Assembly (NCBI GenBank): GCA_021771755.1
Contig: JAETOL010000026.1
Location: forward strand, 1 to 57,818
DNA from: Lachnospiraceae bacterium
GTDB lineage: Bacteria; Bacillota; Clostridia; Lachnospirales; Lachnospiraceae
Direction of reading: 5' to 3'
DNA: 57,818 nt
Shown here: positions 44,815 through 52,385 of the stretch, piece after piece
How the letters are laid out: every line of letters starts with the position of its first letter
How positions within the stretch are numbered: the stretch's first letter is position 1
Position numbers and translations under genes: made by a program
The notes under the pieces: model-generated
What the model was told of the DNA's origin: nothing
Database searches by the model: none
Seen by the model: only the letters and a program-made list of their open reading frames with translations

Positions 44815-45072
44815 ATGGAAGAATTATATCAGGCAATTGAAAATAAGATCAAAAGCTCCGGCTATCCAAGACCGATTTCCGGAGAGGCGGTTTATGAGGA
44901 TATCTGTGATCAGATCGATGGGAAAGAGAACGGTTCTTATGTACTTTTGTCCAAGTTTGAGGATGATGTGATCTTTGAATATCACATTACGGTCATGGAT
45001 GATGAGTTTAATCTGGGAGTGCTGACCATGCGGCTTCCGGAGGGTGTTTTTGAAGTGAATTTTGATGAATAA
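44815..45072 (+). CDS. Small hypothetical protein
   Basis: 85 residues, acidic, with no membrane segment or signal peptide. I do not recognise a family. It has a good ribosome site (AGGAGAGGT), ends at a strong terminator and follows the EFR1 gene by 42 bases, which supports a real gene. The pattern is an N-terminal helix, then alternating hydrophobic strands (YVLLSKFEDDVIFEYHITV), compatible with a small alpha/beta domain. Confidence 0.65.
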   Translation: MEELYQAIENKIKSSGYPRPISGEAVYEDICDQIDGKENGSYVLLSKFEDDVIFEYHITVMDDEFNLGVLTMRLPEGVFEVNFDE

Positions 45073-45077
45073 AAAGC

Positions 45078-45118
45078 AGAACCACAGTGCCGGATAAGAC
45101 ATTGTGGTTCTTTTTTTT
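45078..45118. terminator. Bidirectional terminator between convergent genes
   Basis: AGAACCACAGTG (45078-45089) pairs with CATTGTGGTTCT (45100-45111) and is followed by eight T. It separates the plus-strand hypothetical gene from the minus-strand MFS gene. Confidence 0.85.
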
Positions 45119-45128
45119 ATGTAATGAA

Positions 45129-46370
45129 TCATGCCAGCGGGATTTTGTCCGCCTTGCGGAAAAAGAAAATACCGATGAGGAACATAATGGAAAGCGCTCC
45201 TACACCCAGATTTACGCTGCCGGTAATCTGACTGATCATGGATACGACCATTGTTCCTGCAAAGGAAGCTCCCTTGCCGCAGATATCATAAATTCCAAAA
45301 TATTCGCCGGACTTATTTGCCGGGATGATTTTTACAAAATAAGATCGTGAAAGGGACTGCACTGCACCCTGGAACATACCTACAGCAATGGCCAGAAGCC
45401 AGAACTGATACTGCTCTTTCAGAATGATCCCGTACATGGCGATCAGGAAATAAGCGCCGATACAGACCGTGATCAGTCGTGAGGAGTTGACCTTTCGGGA
45501 TAATTTACCGAAGATCAGAGCTGCCGGGAAGGCAACGATCTGGGTTACCAGAAGCGCCAGCAGAAGACCGGTAGAATCCAGTCCCAAAGCAGTTCCATAG
45601 GCAGTTGCCATGTCTATGATGGTATAGACACCATCAATATAAAAGAAGAATGCAATCAGGAAAAACAGGATCTTTTTATTTTTCTTCAGCTCAGAGAAAA
45701 TCCCACCCAGACGTTTAAAGCTTGCGGCAAGATTGTTTGCGGAGCCTGTTGCCTGGTAGTGTGTCTGCTCATAATGTCTGAGCAGCGGAAGACTCATCAT
45801 GATCCACCAGATCGCTACCAGAAGAAAAGCCAGTCCCATGGCTGCTTTCATGGTGAGTCCGATCTTGTCATAAAAAAGAACAAGGACAAGACTCAGGATA
45901 AAGGGGATACAGCTTCCGATATACCCCCAGGCATAGCCCTGGGCGGAAACCTCATCTGCACGGTCATCAGAGGTTACATCCGGAAGCATGGAGTCATAAA
46001 CCACAAGGCTCAGAGAGTAAGCGGATTTTGCAATGACAAAAAGCAGCAGGAACCAGATCCATGACTGGCTGAAACCAAGAAAGACACAGCCTATGGCTCC
46101 GATCAGAAGCGCTGCAAGGAAAATCTTTTTTCTCCGGCCCTTTGTGTCAGAGGCAGTCCCTACAATGGGACCCAGAACAGCAACGATGATGGTGGCGATG
46201 GAGACTGCATAGCCCCAGTAGGCAAGATAATTTACTTCCGAAATCCCTGCCTGATCTGCAAGATAGTTGAAATAGATGGGCATGATGGTGGAGACAAGAA
46301 GCGTAAAGGCGGAATTTCCAACATCATACAGGATCCATTTCTTTTCCATACTGTTTAGTTTAAATTTCAT
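45129..46370 (-). CDS. MFS transporter, UMF1 (Atg22-like) type
   Basis: 413 residues and about 12 helices. The N-terminus EKKWILYDVGNSAFTLLVSTIMPIYF (WxxYDxxNSAFxxxxxTxxxP) is the hallmark of the UMF1/Atg22-like branch of the major facilitator superfamily, whose bacterial substrates are mostly unknown. The A-loop reads GTASDTKGRRKKIF. Ribosome site on the minus strand is AAGGAGG before the ATG at 46370. It is a single-gene unit, convergent with the EFR1 operon and divergent from tcdA. Confidence 0.85.
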   Translation of the reverse strand: MKFKLNSMEKKWILYDVGNSAFTLLVSTIMPIYFNYLADQAGISEVNYLAYWGYAVSIATIIVAVLGPIVGTASDTKGRRKKIFLAALLIGAIGCVFLGFSQSWIWFLLLFVIAKSAYSLSLVVYDSMLPDVTSDDRADEVSAQGYAWGYIGSCIPFILSLVLVLFYDKIGLTMKAAMGLAFLLVAIWWIMMSLPLLRHYEQTHYQATGSANNLAASFKRLGGIFSELKKNKKILFFLIAFFFYIDGVYTIIDMATAYGTALGLDSTGLLLALLVTQIVAFPAALIFGKLSRKVNSSRLITVCIGAYFLIAMYGIILKEQYQFWLLAIAVGMFQGAVQSLSRSYFVKIIPANKSGEYFGIYDICGKGASFAGTMVVSMISQITGSVNLGVGALSIMFLIGIFFFRKADKIPLA

Positions 46371-46556
46371 AAGTATCCTCCTTCAGCAGCTGTATCTTCT
46401 GTTATAAGTGAAAACTGCTGTTTCTGTATCCTATTTTATCAGATTTTGGTAAGTATAGCACGTATAATTGTGATTCTTACCAGAAAAAAGTCAAAATCAG
46501 GTAAAATCTTGTTGAATTTATCAAAGGTAAATCTTTCATATGCCTGTATCAGATTC

Positions 46557-46585
46557 TTGTGGACAAAAATAGGATATGCTATAAT
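46557..46585 (+). promoter_or_regulatory. Promoter of tcdA
   Basis: TTGTGG (46557-46562) and a perfect TATAAT (46580-46585) with an extended TGC and a 17-base spacer. The rest of the 291-base divergent region with the MFS gene holds no ORF. Confidence 0.7.
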
Positions 46586-46661
46586 ACGAATCTGGATATC
46601 AGAAGGATAAAAAATATTTAGAAAGTAACGAAAATCACAGAAAAGTAATGGGGGAAGTAAA

Positions 46662-47396
46662 ATGGAAAATCAGTTTTCGAGAACAGAACTTCTTCTTGGA
46701 ACAAAAGCCATAGAGAAGCTTGCCGGAGCACGAGTGGCAGTTTTTGGCATTGGCGGTGTAGGTGGATATACAGTGGAGGCTCTGGTGCGGAGCGGTATCG
46801 GAGAGATTGATTTGATCGACAGTGATACAGTAAGCCTTACTAATCTGAACCGTCAGATTATAGCGACAAAAAGTTCCATAGGAAAATATAAAGTGGATGT
46901 AATGCAGGAAAGAATCATGGATATCAGTCCGGATGTGAAAGTGCATGTACACAAATGCTTTTATCTTCCGGAAACGAAGGATGAGTTTGATTTTTCTCAG
47001 TATGATTATGTAGTGGATGCTGTGGATACAGTGACAGCGAAACTGCAGATCGTTGAGGAGGCGGAAGCGGCAGGAGTTCCTGTCATCAGCAGTATGGGAG
47101 CCGGAAACAAGCTGGATCCGACGGCTTTTCAGGTGGCAGATATTTATAAAACATCCGTGTGTCCGCTGGCTAAAGTCATGCGTCGTGAGCTGAAAAAAAG
47201 AGGGATAAAAAAGCTGAAGGTGGTTTATTCCCAGGAACTTCCGGTGATGCCTGATCCGGAACTTCTCCGCTCCTACAGCGAGGAAACCTCCTCTACGGCA
47301 CCGCAAAAAAGGTCTGTTCCGGGTTCTGTGGCCTTCGTGCCATCGGTTGCAGGGCTGATTCTTGCCGGAGAGGTAATCAGGGATCTTGCAAAATAG
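46662..47396 (+). CDS. tcdA: tRNA threonylcarbamoyladenosine dehydratase TcdA
   Basis: A 244-residue ThiF/HesA/MoeB-like E1 enzyme. The ATP-binding motif is VAVFGIGGVGGYTVEALVR, followed by the LIDSDTVSLTNLNRQ adenylation segment and the later DAVDTVTAKL. It lacks the zinc CxxC pairs of MoeB/ThiF, has the CsdL/TcdA length and ends after the TcdA-like GSVAFVPSVAGLILAG. It cyclises t6A in tRNA to ct6A at the ANN-decoding anticodon loop. The ATG follows GGGGGAAGT. Confidence 0.88.
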   Translation: MENQFSRTELLLGTKAIEKLAGARVAVFGIGGVGGYTVEALVRSGIGEIDLIDSDTVSLTNLNRQIIATKSSIGKYKVDVMQERIMDISPDVKVHVHKCFYLPETKDEFDFSQYDYVVDAVDTVTAKLQIVEEAEAAGVPVISSMGAGNKLDPTAFQVADIYKTSVCPLAKVMRRELKKRGIKKLKVVYSQELPVMPDPELLRSYSEETSSTAPQKRSVPGSVAFVPSVAGLILAGEVIRDLAK

Positions 47397-47465
47397 GAGA
47401 AAGATTTTTTGCAAAACACATTAAATTTTTTTGGAAAATCTTCAAAATTTTTTACAGAAATCTGC

Positions 47466-47493
47466 TTGTACAATACCCTGTACTTGTTATAAA
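47466..47493 (+). promoter_or_regulatory. Promoter of pyk
   Basis: TTGTAC (47466-47471) and TATAAA (47488-47493) with a 16-base spacer. Confidence 0.5.
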
Positions 47494-47534
47494 ATAAATA
47501 TATATTTCGTAAAATTTGAGGAGGAGAGTTGTAT

Positions 47535-48965
47535 ATGCGCAAAACAAAAATCATTTGTACTATGGGTCCGTCGACAGATAAAGAAGGAATACTTGAACAG
47601 CTTGCTATAGAAGGAATGGACGTTGCCAGATTTAATTTTTCTCATGGAGATCATGAGGAGCAGAAAGGCCGTCTGGACCGTCTGAAAGCTATCCGCACAA
47701 AGATCAACAGACCCATTGCTGCGCTGCTCGATACAAAGGGACCGGAGATTCGTATCCGGGAGTTTGCCAAAGGAAAAATAACCCTGACAGAAGGTCAGAA
47801 ATTTACTTTGACAGCAGACGAGATCCAGGGGGATGAAGAGAGAGTTTCCGTTACTTATAAGGATCTTTATAAGGATGTGAAACCAGGTGACAGCATCCTT
47901 ATCGACGACGGTCTGATCGGTCTGGAAGTAGAAGAGATCGAAGGTTCCGATATCCACTGTGTGGTAATCAATGGCGGTGTTGTTTCCAATAAAAAAGGCA
48001 TTAACCTTCCGGGTGTCAATGTGAATATGCCTTTTATCAGCCAGAAGGACAGAGAGGATATCCTGTTTGGTATCCAGGAAGAATTTGATTTTATTGCGGC
48101 TTCTTTCACCAGAACGGCAGATGATGTTCTGGAGATCCGCAAGATCCTTGATGAGAACGGCGGACGTGATCTGAATATTATCGCAAAGATTGAAAACCAG
48201 CAGGGAGTAGACAATATCGACAGTATTATTGAGGCTGCAGACGGCATTATGATCGCCCGCGGAGATATGGGCGTGGAGATTCCGCTGGAGGACGTTCCGG
48301 TGATCCAGAAAGAGATCATCAACAAGGTTTATAATGCAGGAAAACAGGTTATTACAGCAACTCAGATGCTGGATTCCATGATGAAAAACCCGCGTCCGAC
48401 CCGTGCAGAGACAACAGATGTTGCCAATGCCATCTATCAGGGAACAAGCGCCATCATGCTTTCTGGAGAGACTGCGGCGGGCAAGTATCCGGTGGAAGCG
48501 CTCCGTACTATGGTGAAGATTGCTCTTCGTACAGAAAGCGATATTGCATATAATAAAGAATTCAGTATTCTCTCCAGAGAACACGCATCTGCTATCAATA
48601 TGACTACCGCGATTTCTCATGCAACCTGTATGACAGCCATTGATCTGGGCGCGAAGGCGATCATTACAGTAAGCCGTTCCGGAAATACGGCGCGGATGAT
48701 CTCCAAATACCGTCCGGGTTGCATGATCGTAGGATGTTCTCCGGAAGAACATACCTGCAGACAGCTGAACATGTCCTGGGGCATCACTCCGGTTCACATC
48801 AAAGAGGAGTACAGCATGGAAATCCTCCTGCTTCATGCAACAGAGGCGGCAGAGAGAGCCGGATATGTGGAAAAAGGCGATGTTGTGGTTCTTACCGCAG
48901 GCGTTCCTCTGGGACGTTCCGGAAATACAAATCTTATTAAGGCAACAGTCGTAGGAGAATATTAA
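47535..48965 (+). CDS. pyk: Pyruvate kinase
   Basis: A 476-residue pyruvate kinase making pyruvate and ATP from phosphoenolpyruvate and ADP. Motifs in order are RKTKIICTMGPS, ARFNFSHG, LDTKGPEIR, IAKIENQQGV with the catalytic lysine, MIARGDMGVEIP and ATQMLDSMMKNPRPTRAE. It lacks the extra C-terminal PEP-utiliser domain of bacilli. An in-frame TTG at 47529 exists, but ATG 47535 fits the ribosome site GAGGAGGAG better and gives the normal start. Its product feeds pflB in the same window. A strong terminator follows. Confidence 0.96.
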   Translation: MRKTKIICTMGPSTDKEGILEQLAIEGMDVARFNFSHGDHEEQKGRLDRLKAIRTKINRPIAALLDTKGPEIRIREFAKGKITLTEGQKFTLTADEIQGDEERVSVTYKDLYKDVKPGDSILIDDGLIGLEVEEIEGSDIHCVVINGGVVSNKKGINLPGVNVNMPFISQKDREDILFGIQEEFDFIAASFTRTADDVLEIRKILDENGGRDLNIIAKIENQQGVDNIDSIIEAADGIMIARGDMGVEIPLEDVPVIQKEIINKVYNAGKQVITATQMLDSMMKNPRPTRAETTDVANAIYQGTSAIMLSGETAAGKYPVEALRTMVKIALRTESDIAYNKEFSILSREHASAINMTTAISHATCMTAIDLGAKAIITVSRSGNTARMISKYRPGCMIVGCSPEEHTCRQLNMSWGITPVHIKEEYSMEILLLHATEAAERAGYVEKGDVVVLTAGVPLGRSGNTNLIKATVVGEY

Positions 48966-48973
48966 AAATAATA

Positions 48974-49025
48974 AAAGCCCTTTCAAGGCAGTGTATTGAC
49001 TGTCTGAAAGGGCTTTGGCTTTTTT
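48974..49025 (+). terminator. Intrinsic terminator of pyk
   Basis: AAAGCCCTTTCA (48974-48985) pairs perfectly with TGAAAGGGCTTT (49005-49016); an inner stem AGGCAGT/ACTGTCT extends it. A T run follows at 49020-49025. It also separates pyk from the converging M56 gene. Confidence 0.92.
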
Positions 49026-49044
49026 GGGGAACTTGAGATAAATG

Positions 49045-50772
49045 TTATTCCGTATAGGTATTTCCGTTTTCATCTGTCCAGGTTCCATCCCCATTGTCAG
49101 TATAGCCTACGCCATTTGCATCGCGGTAAAAATAATCCCCGTTTGTGGTTTCTTTTATATCGACGGTGCCGTTGCTGCCCTGGAGCTCATGCTGCCCCAG
49201 CTGGATTCCGAAATAGTAATCTTCATCGTTCCAGGTATGGTAGGAATTTCCATTGGCATCTGCCCAGGTTCCCTCTCCCTGATAACTGTATTGGGTTCCG
49301 TAATCGTCGGAATAGGTTCCGTCTCCGTTATCATAAAGGACTCTGGATTCGTCCTCGTCCTCACCTGGTGCTACAATTGATGCTACACCGGAAGCATTAC
49401 TGAATCCACTGGTGTACGGCACGCCTTCTGGAAGAGTGTCATAATTTGATACAGACCCGTCACTGTCAGAATCACTGTCATAGTCTGTGGCTCCGCTTAC
49501 CTGTCCACTATTTTCTATAAGGGATTCAGGAGTTATTTCTGTCTCTGCATTTTCTGCTGCGGCATTCTCTGTCGGGTTCTCTTCAATCGGGGGCGCTGTG
49601 GTTTTCTGCATGTTTACCAGTTGAGAAAATGGCGCATAATCCGGTGCGTTCTTTTCTTCTGAATCTGTATTCTTTTCCAGAGCAGTTTTTTCTGTATTCA
49701 CTGGTACTGCGGTTGTTCCGGCAGAAACATTAAATACCAGGTTACCGCCTGCAAGGAGCGCCGTTACAAGAATTCCCGGCAGGATTCCTCTGCGAAGCTT
49801 CCGCAGGTTCACCATATACAGGATTCTGTCCTTAAACACCATCCCGCTGTCATTGAGGCTTGCCGTCACATAGGGGATCTGATTTTCCATGGCTACTGTC
49901 CGAAGAAGTAGTTGTCTGTAAAGCCTGTGGTCTTTTTTGGTTACCCGGTTCACAACTGCTGTGTCACACAGATTCTCAATATCCTTATCCGCTTCTTTCA
50001 GCATAATAAGAAGGAATGGATTGAACCAGTATATTGATGCGCAGACTCGAAGAAGCATCTTATACCAGAGATCCCGGTGACAATAATGGGTAAGTTCATG
50101 ATAAAAAACAAGTTTCCTTTCCTCTGCTGAATATCCGGTTGCAGGAAGATACAGCTTTGTATGAAAAAGTCCTGCAAGAAGCGGTGTGGTAAGACCTGCA
50201 TTTCGCCTTAGTTCCGGCATTTTTCGTACATGCTTCCTTCGACACGCCTCTCTGTACATCTGAATACTCACCGGATCACTGACCTGAATACTCATCCGTT
50301 TCAGATTCCTCATGGAAAGATAATATGACAGCAGTTCGCCTGCCAGTTTAAGCGCTGCCACGCTCAGCCAGATTACTGTAACAATTACAGCTGCAATTCT
50401 TGTCCATTTACCTGACTCATAGGTGATATATCCTTTTGGAGCTGAGCCCCCGGTCTGACTTTCCATATTATTGCTCACAGACGGCACAGCTTCTGTCAGC
50501 TGCTGACTCTCCTTGGGTCTGACAGCATGATTCTCTGTCTTCGGATCTTGTGCCTCCAAATGACTGCTTCTCTGCACTTTAAAATTTACCAGTGACAGAG
50601 TTGATGGCAGCTGTATTGGAATCATAAGACTGATTGTTACAAACAGCCAGGTAAAATATTTCCATCTGGCAGATACTTTACCTTTCGATAAAGCCGCAAA
50701 CACTTTGACCAGCAAGATTACAACTGCTGCAATAATATTCAGTTTCAGAATATGCAGAACAAAAACTTCCAT
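49045..50772 (-). CDS. BlaR1/MecR1-type M56 sensor protease with C-terminal NGDGTW-repeat domain
   Basis: 575 residues. Four membrane segments (about 8-28, 38-58, 125-150, 328-350) embed an M56 zinc protease: HELTH at 225-229, with the further glutamate in DIENLCD (residue 266). BlaR1 and MecR1 then have an extracellular penicillin-binding domain. Here the outside part is a Ser/Glu/Asn-rich linker (about 355-470, with an Asp-Ser run at 430-440) and a terminal domain (477-575) built on YDNGDGTYSDD, ADANGNSY and YTDNGDGTWTDENGN units. That domain matches the C-terminus of the secreted protein encoded first in this cluster. It probably senses an envelope or ligand signal and inactivates the BlaI-type repressor next door. 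Confidence 0.85.
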   Translation of the reverse strand: MEVFVLHILKLNIIAAVVILLVKVFAALSKGKVSARWKYFTWLFVTISLMIPIQLPSTLSLVNFKVQRSSHLEAQDPKTENHAVRPKESQQLTEAVPSVSNNMESQTGGSAPKGYITYESGKWTRIAAVIVTVIWLSVAALKLAGELLSYYLSMRNLKRMSIQVSDPVSIQMYREACRRKHVRKMPELRRNAGLTTPLLAGLFHTKLYLPATGYSAEERKLVFYHELTHYCHRDLWYKMLLRVCASIYWFNPFLLIMLKEADKDIENLCDTAVVNRVTKKDHRLYRQLLLRTVAMENQIPYVTASLNDSGMVFKDRILYMVNLRKLRRGILPGILVTALLAGGNLVFNVSAGTTAVPVNTEKTALEKNTDSEEKNAPDYAPFSQLVNMQKTTAPPIEENPTENAAAENAETEITPESLIENSGQVSGATDYDSDSDSDGSVSNYDTLPEGVPYTSGFSNASGVASIVAPGEDEDESRVLYDNGDGTYSDDYGTQYSYQGEGTWADANGNSYHTWNDEDYYFGIQLGQHELQGSNGTVDIKETTNGDYFYRDANGVGYTDNGDGTWTDENGNTYTE

Positions 50773-50778
50773 AATTCG

Positions 50779-51168
50779 CTATTCCTCCCTGTCCTCCAGT
50801 TCCCTGAGAAAATTACTGAGATCCTGGATTTCTTCTGAACTGATCTTTTTTCCATGATATAGTGTTGTTACAAATTTTTTCAGTGAATTTCCATAAAGTT
50901 TTTCAAGAAGACTCTGACTTTCATGGGTCTGATAATCCGACTGCGAAACCAGTGGTGTATATAGATTCATTTTTCCCTGTTTCGTCACTTTTACAAAATT
51001 TTTGTTCTCCAGTCTGGTCAGTAACGACAGGATCGTTGTTGACGCAAGCTTTTTCTTCGTATTGATTACTTTTTCAATCTCCGGTCTGGTCATTGGAGGA
51101 GTGCCATTCCAAAGAACAAGCATAATATCCAGTTCTGATTCGGGTAGTCTCTGATATGTTTTTTTCAC
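50779..51168 (-). CDS. BlaI/MecI-type transcriptional repressor
   Basis: A 129-residue BlaI/MecI winged-helix repressor: ESELDIMLVLWNG start, TRPEIEKVI, the recognition helix STTILSLLTRLENKNFV, the wing KQGKMNLYTPLVS and a C-terminal dimerisation helix region. In known systems BlaR1 triggers cleavage in this last region; the equivalent here is around LKKFVTTL. The start is GTG 51168 with GGAGGG upstream. It ends six bases before the M56 gene. Its likely targets are the three TACA-NN-TGTA boxes at 52233-52310 ahead of the secreted-protein gene. Confidence 0.9.
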   Translation of the reverse strand: MKKTYQRLPESELDIMLVLWNGTPPMTRPEIEKVINTKKKLASTTILSLLTRLENKNFVKVTKQGKMNLYTPLVSQSDYQTHESQSLLEKLYGNSLKKFVTTLYHGKKISSEEIQDLSNFLRELEDREE

Positions 51169-51323
51169 CTTTTTTCAGCCCTCCTGTTACATATTCTCTA
51201 TAAATCCAGTATTCGTTGTACTGGGAATAATTTTCTGATAATTTTATTTTACCATGATTTACGGAAATAACAAGGACTTCTGCATATTTTACAGAAGCCC
51301 TTTGTTTCAGCTGCTGACCGCTG
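51169..51323 (-). other. Intergenic region between the secreted-protein gene and blaI-like gene
   Basis: It holds a hairpin at 51271-51302 and, on the minus strand, the dyad CCAGTA-N7-TACTGG (forward 51217-51235) just upstream of a TATAGA box. The dyad does not match the TACA-NN-TGTA operators, so separate control of the regulator pair is possible but unproven. Confidence 0.35.
51271..51302 (-). terminator. Hairpin after the secreted-protein gene
   Basis: On the minus strand AAGGGCTTCTG pairs with CAGAAGTCCTT (one G-U pair), followed by GTTATTT. It is probably a partial terminator, letting some transcription reach the repressor and sensor genes. Confidence 0.5.
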
Positions 51324-52208
51324 TCAGTCTATCTCCGTATAACTGCTGCCGTTTTCATCGTACCATGTCCCGTCTCCATTGTTGGTAAATCCGGTGCCGT
51401 TTTCATCGGCGAAATAGTAATCGCCATTTGTAGTCTGGGTAACCGTTACAGTATTGCCCTCCACATCCTGAAGATGGTGCTGTTCCAGCGGATATCCCAT
51501 ATGATGTGTAGCATCATTCAGAGCTGAATACGTATTTCCGTTTTCGTCCGTATAGGTTTCATCCCCATTATCGGTATATTTCATTCCATCATCTCCACGA
51601 TATTCATAAGAGTAGTCTTCGTAAAGAATATAATTGATTTCAATTGTATTTCCATTACTGTCAGTTAATGTCATAGGCGTAGTAGAAATAACAGCCAAAT
51701 CATCACTGTTATCTTCGGAATTTGAAGAATTATTTTCTTCTGTATCGGAAGAATTTGAATCTTCCTCTGACTGCTGAACGGAAGCATCAGAATTTCCTGC
51801 TGCATTTTCCTCTGTCTGTCTGGTAAAAGATGGGTTTCCAGGGTAGGAGATATATTCTATAAATTTCCTGACATCACCTATATCAGCTGCGTCTTTTGCA
51901 TATCCTACTGCCATATACAGGCTGTTTCCTTCTGAATAAATTGTCTGGTAGCAGGCCTCATAAGTGTCGTTGCATTTGGCAATTCCTGTTTTGACATCCT
52001 CCAGCGAATATTTATAAATATTTACATAATCACTTCCATTGGTATAGCTGGCATAAGTACCTTCCGTATCTGCATTCTCCCAGGCAGAACCAGTCGGCGG
52101 CTGCGTATAAAAATCATTATTTCCAGCTGCCATAACAGTTCCTGCTGAAAAAATCCCAAGTGTTGCTGCAGTCATAAGTGTCATAAACTTTGTTGTTCTT
52201 TTCTTCAT
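51324..52208 (-). CDS. Secreted protein sharing its C-terminal domain with the M56 sensor
   Basis: 294 residues. The signal peptide (1-28) ends VMA-AG. A first domain (30-130) contains ANNDFYTQPP-like polar sequence and two cysteines (C79, C86), then a Ser/Asn/Glu-rich linker (131-172). The C-terminal domain (about 200-294) has KYTDNGDETYTDENGNTY, TTNGDYYFADENG and NNGDGTWYDENG. By eye 41 of about 76 aligned positions are identical to residues 500-575 of the M56 sensor. The Asp/Asn/Gly pattern recalls calcium-binding or beta-repeat folds. No cell-wall anchor, so it is released. Its promoter carries three BlaI-type boxes, so it is the probable output gene of the system. Function unknown to me. 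Confidence 0.78.
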   Translation of the reverse strand: MKKRTTKFMTLMTAATLGIFSAGTVMAAGNNDFYTQPPTGSAWENADTEGTYASYTNGSDYVNIYKYSLEDVKTGIAKCNDTYEACYQTIYSEGNSLYMAVGYAKDAADIGDVRKFIEYISYPGNPSFTRQTEENAAGNSDASVQQSEEDSNSSDTEENNSSNSEDNSDDLAVISTTPMTLTDSNGNTIEINYILYEDYSYEYRGDDGMKYTDNGDETYTDENGNTYSALNDATHHMGYPLEQHHLQDVEGNTVTVTQTTNGDYYFADENGTGFTNNGDGTWYDENGSSYTEID

Positions 52209-52232
52209 AGTGGATTCTCCCTGAATTTTATT

Positions 52233-52248
52233 TTCTACATCTGTAGAA
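52233..52248. promoter_or_regulatory. BlaI-type operator 1
   Basis: TTCTACA-TC-TGTAGAA is a perfect 7-bp inverted repeat containing TACA-NN-TGTA, the core bound by BlaI/MecI repressors. It lies just downstream of the transcription start region of the secreted-protein gene. Confidence 0.8.
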
Positions 52249-52257
52249 GTTTATTTT

Positions 52258-52286
52258 ATTCTACATCTGTAGAAGATAAAAGTCAA
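52258..52286 (-). promoter_or_regulatory. Promoter of the secreted-protein gene
   Basis: On the minus strand TTGACT (forward 52281-52286) and TAGAAT (forward 52258-52263) are separated by exactly 17 bases. Operator 2 fills most of the spacer and overlaps the -10 box; the -35 lies in the arm of the large palindrome. Confidence 0.75.
52259..52274. promoter_or_regulatory. BlaI-type operator 2
   Basis: A second exact copy of TTCTACA-TC-TGTAGAA, 26 bases centre to centre from operator 1. It sits between the -35 and -10 boxes, so a bound repressor would block RNA polymerase, as in the staphylococcal bla and mec promoters. Confidence 0.85.
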
Positions 52287-52322
52287 CCATTATTTCTACA
52301 TTTGTAGAAATAATGGTTGACT
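52281..52322. promoter_or_regulatory. 42-bp palindrome: BlaI-type operator 3 and clC terminator
   Basis: Arms 52281-52300 and 52303-52322 are perfect 20-bp reverse complements around TT. The centre, TTTCTACA-TT-TGTAGAAA (52293-52310), is a third TACA-NN-TGTA box. On the minus strand the hairpin is followed by TTTATCTT, so it can also end clC transcripts. It additionally supplies the -35 of the secreted-protein gene. Confidence 0.75.
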
Positions 52323-52385
52323 AGACATTGACCAATGCCATGAGAAACGCAGCTAAAATATCCGAAGACACAGCAATACCGCAAT

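Noticed and set aside
47487-49094. Open frame of about 530 codons opposite pyk
   Set aside because: Antisense shadow that crosses the pyk terminator and promoter; low-complexity Cys/His/Ile composition.
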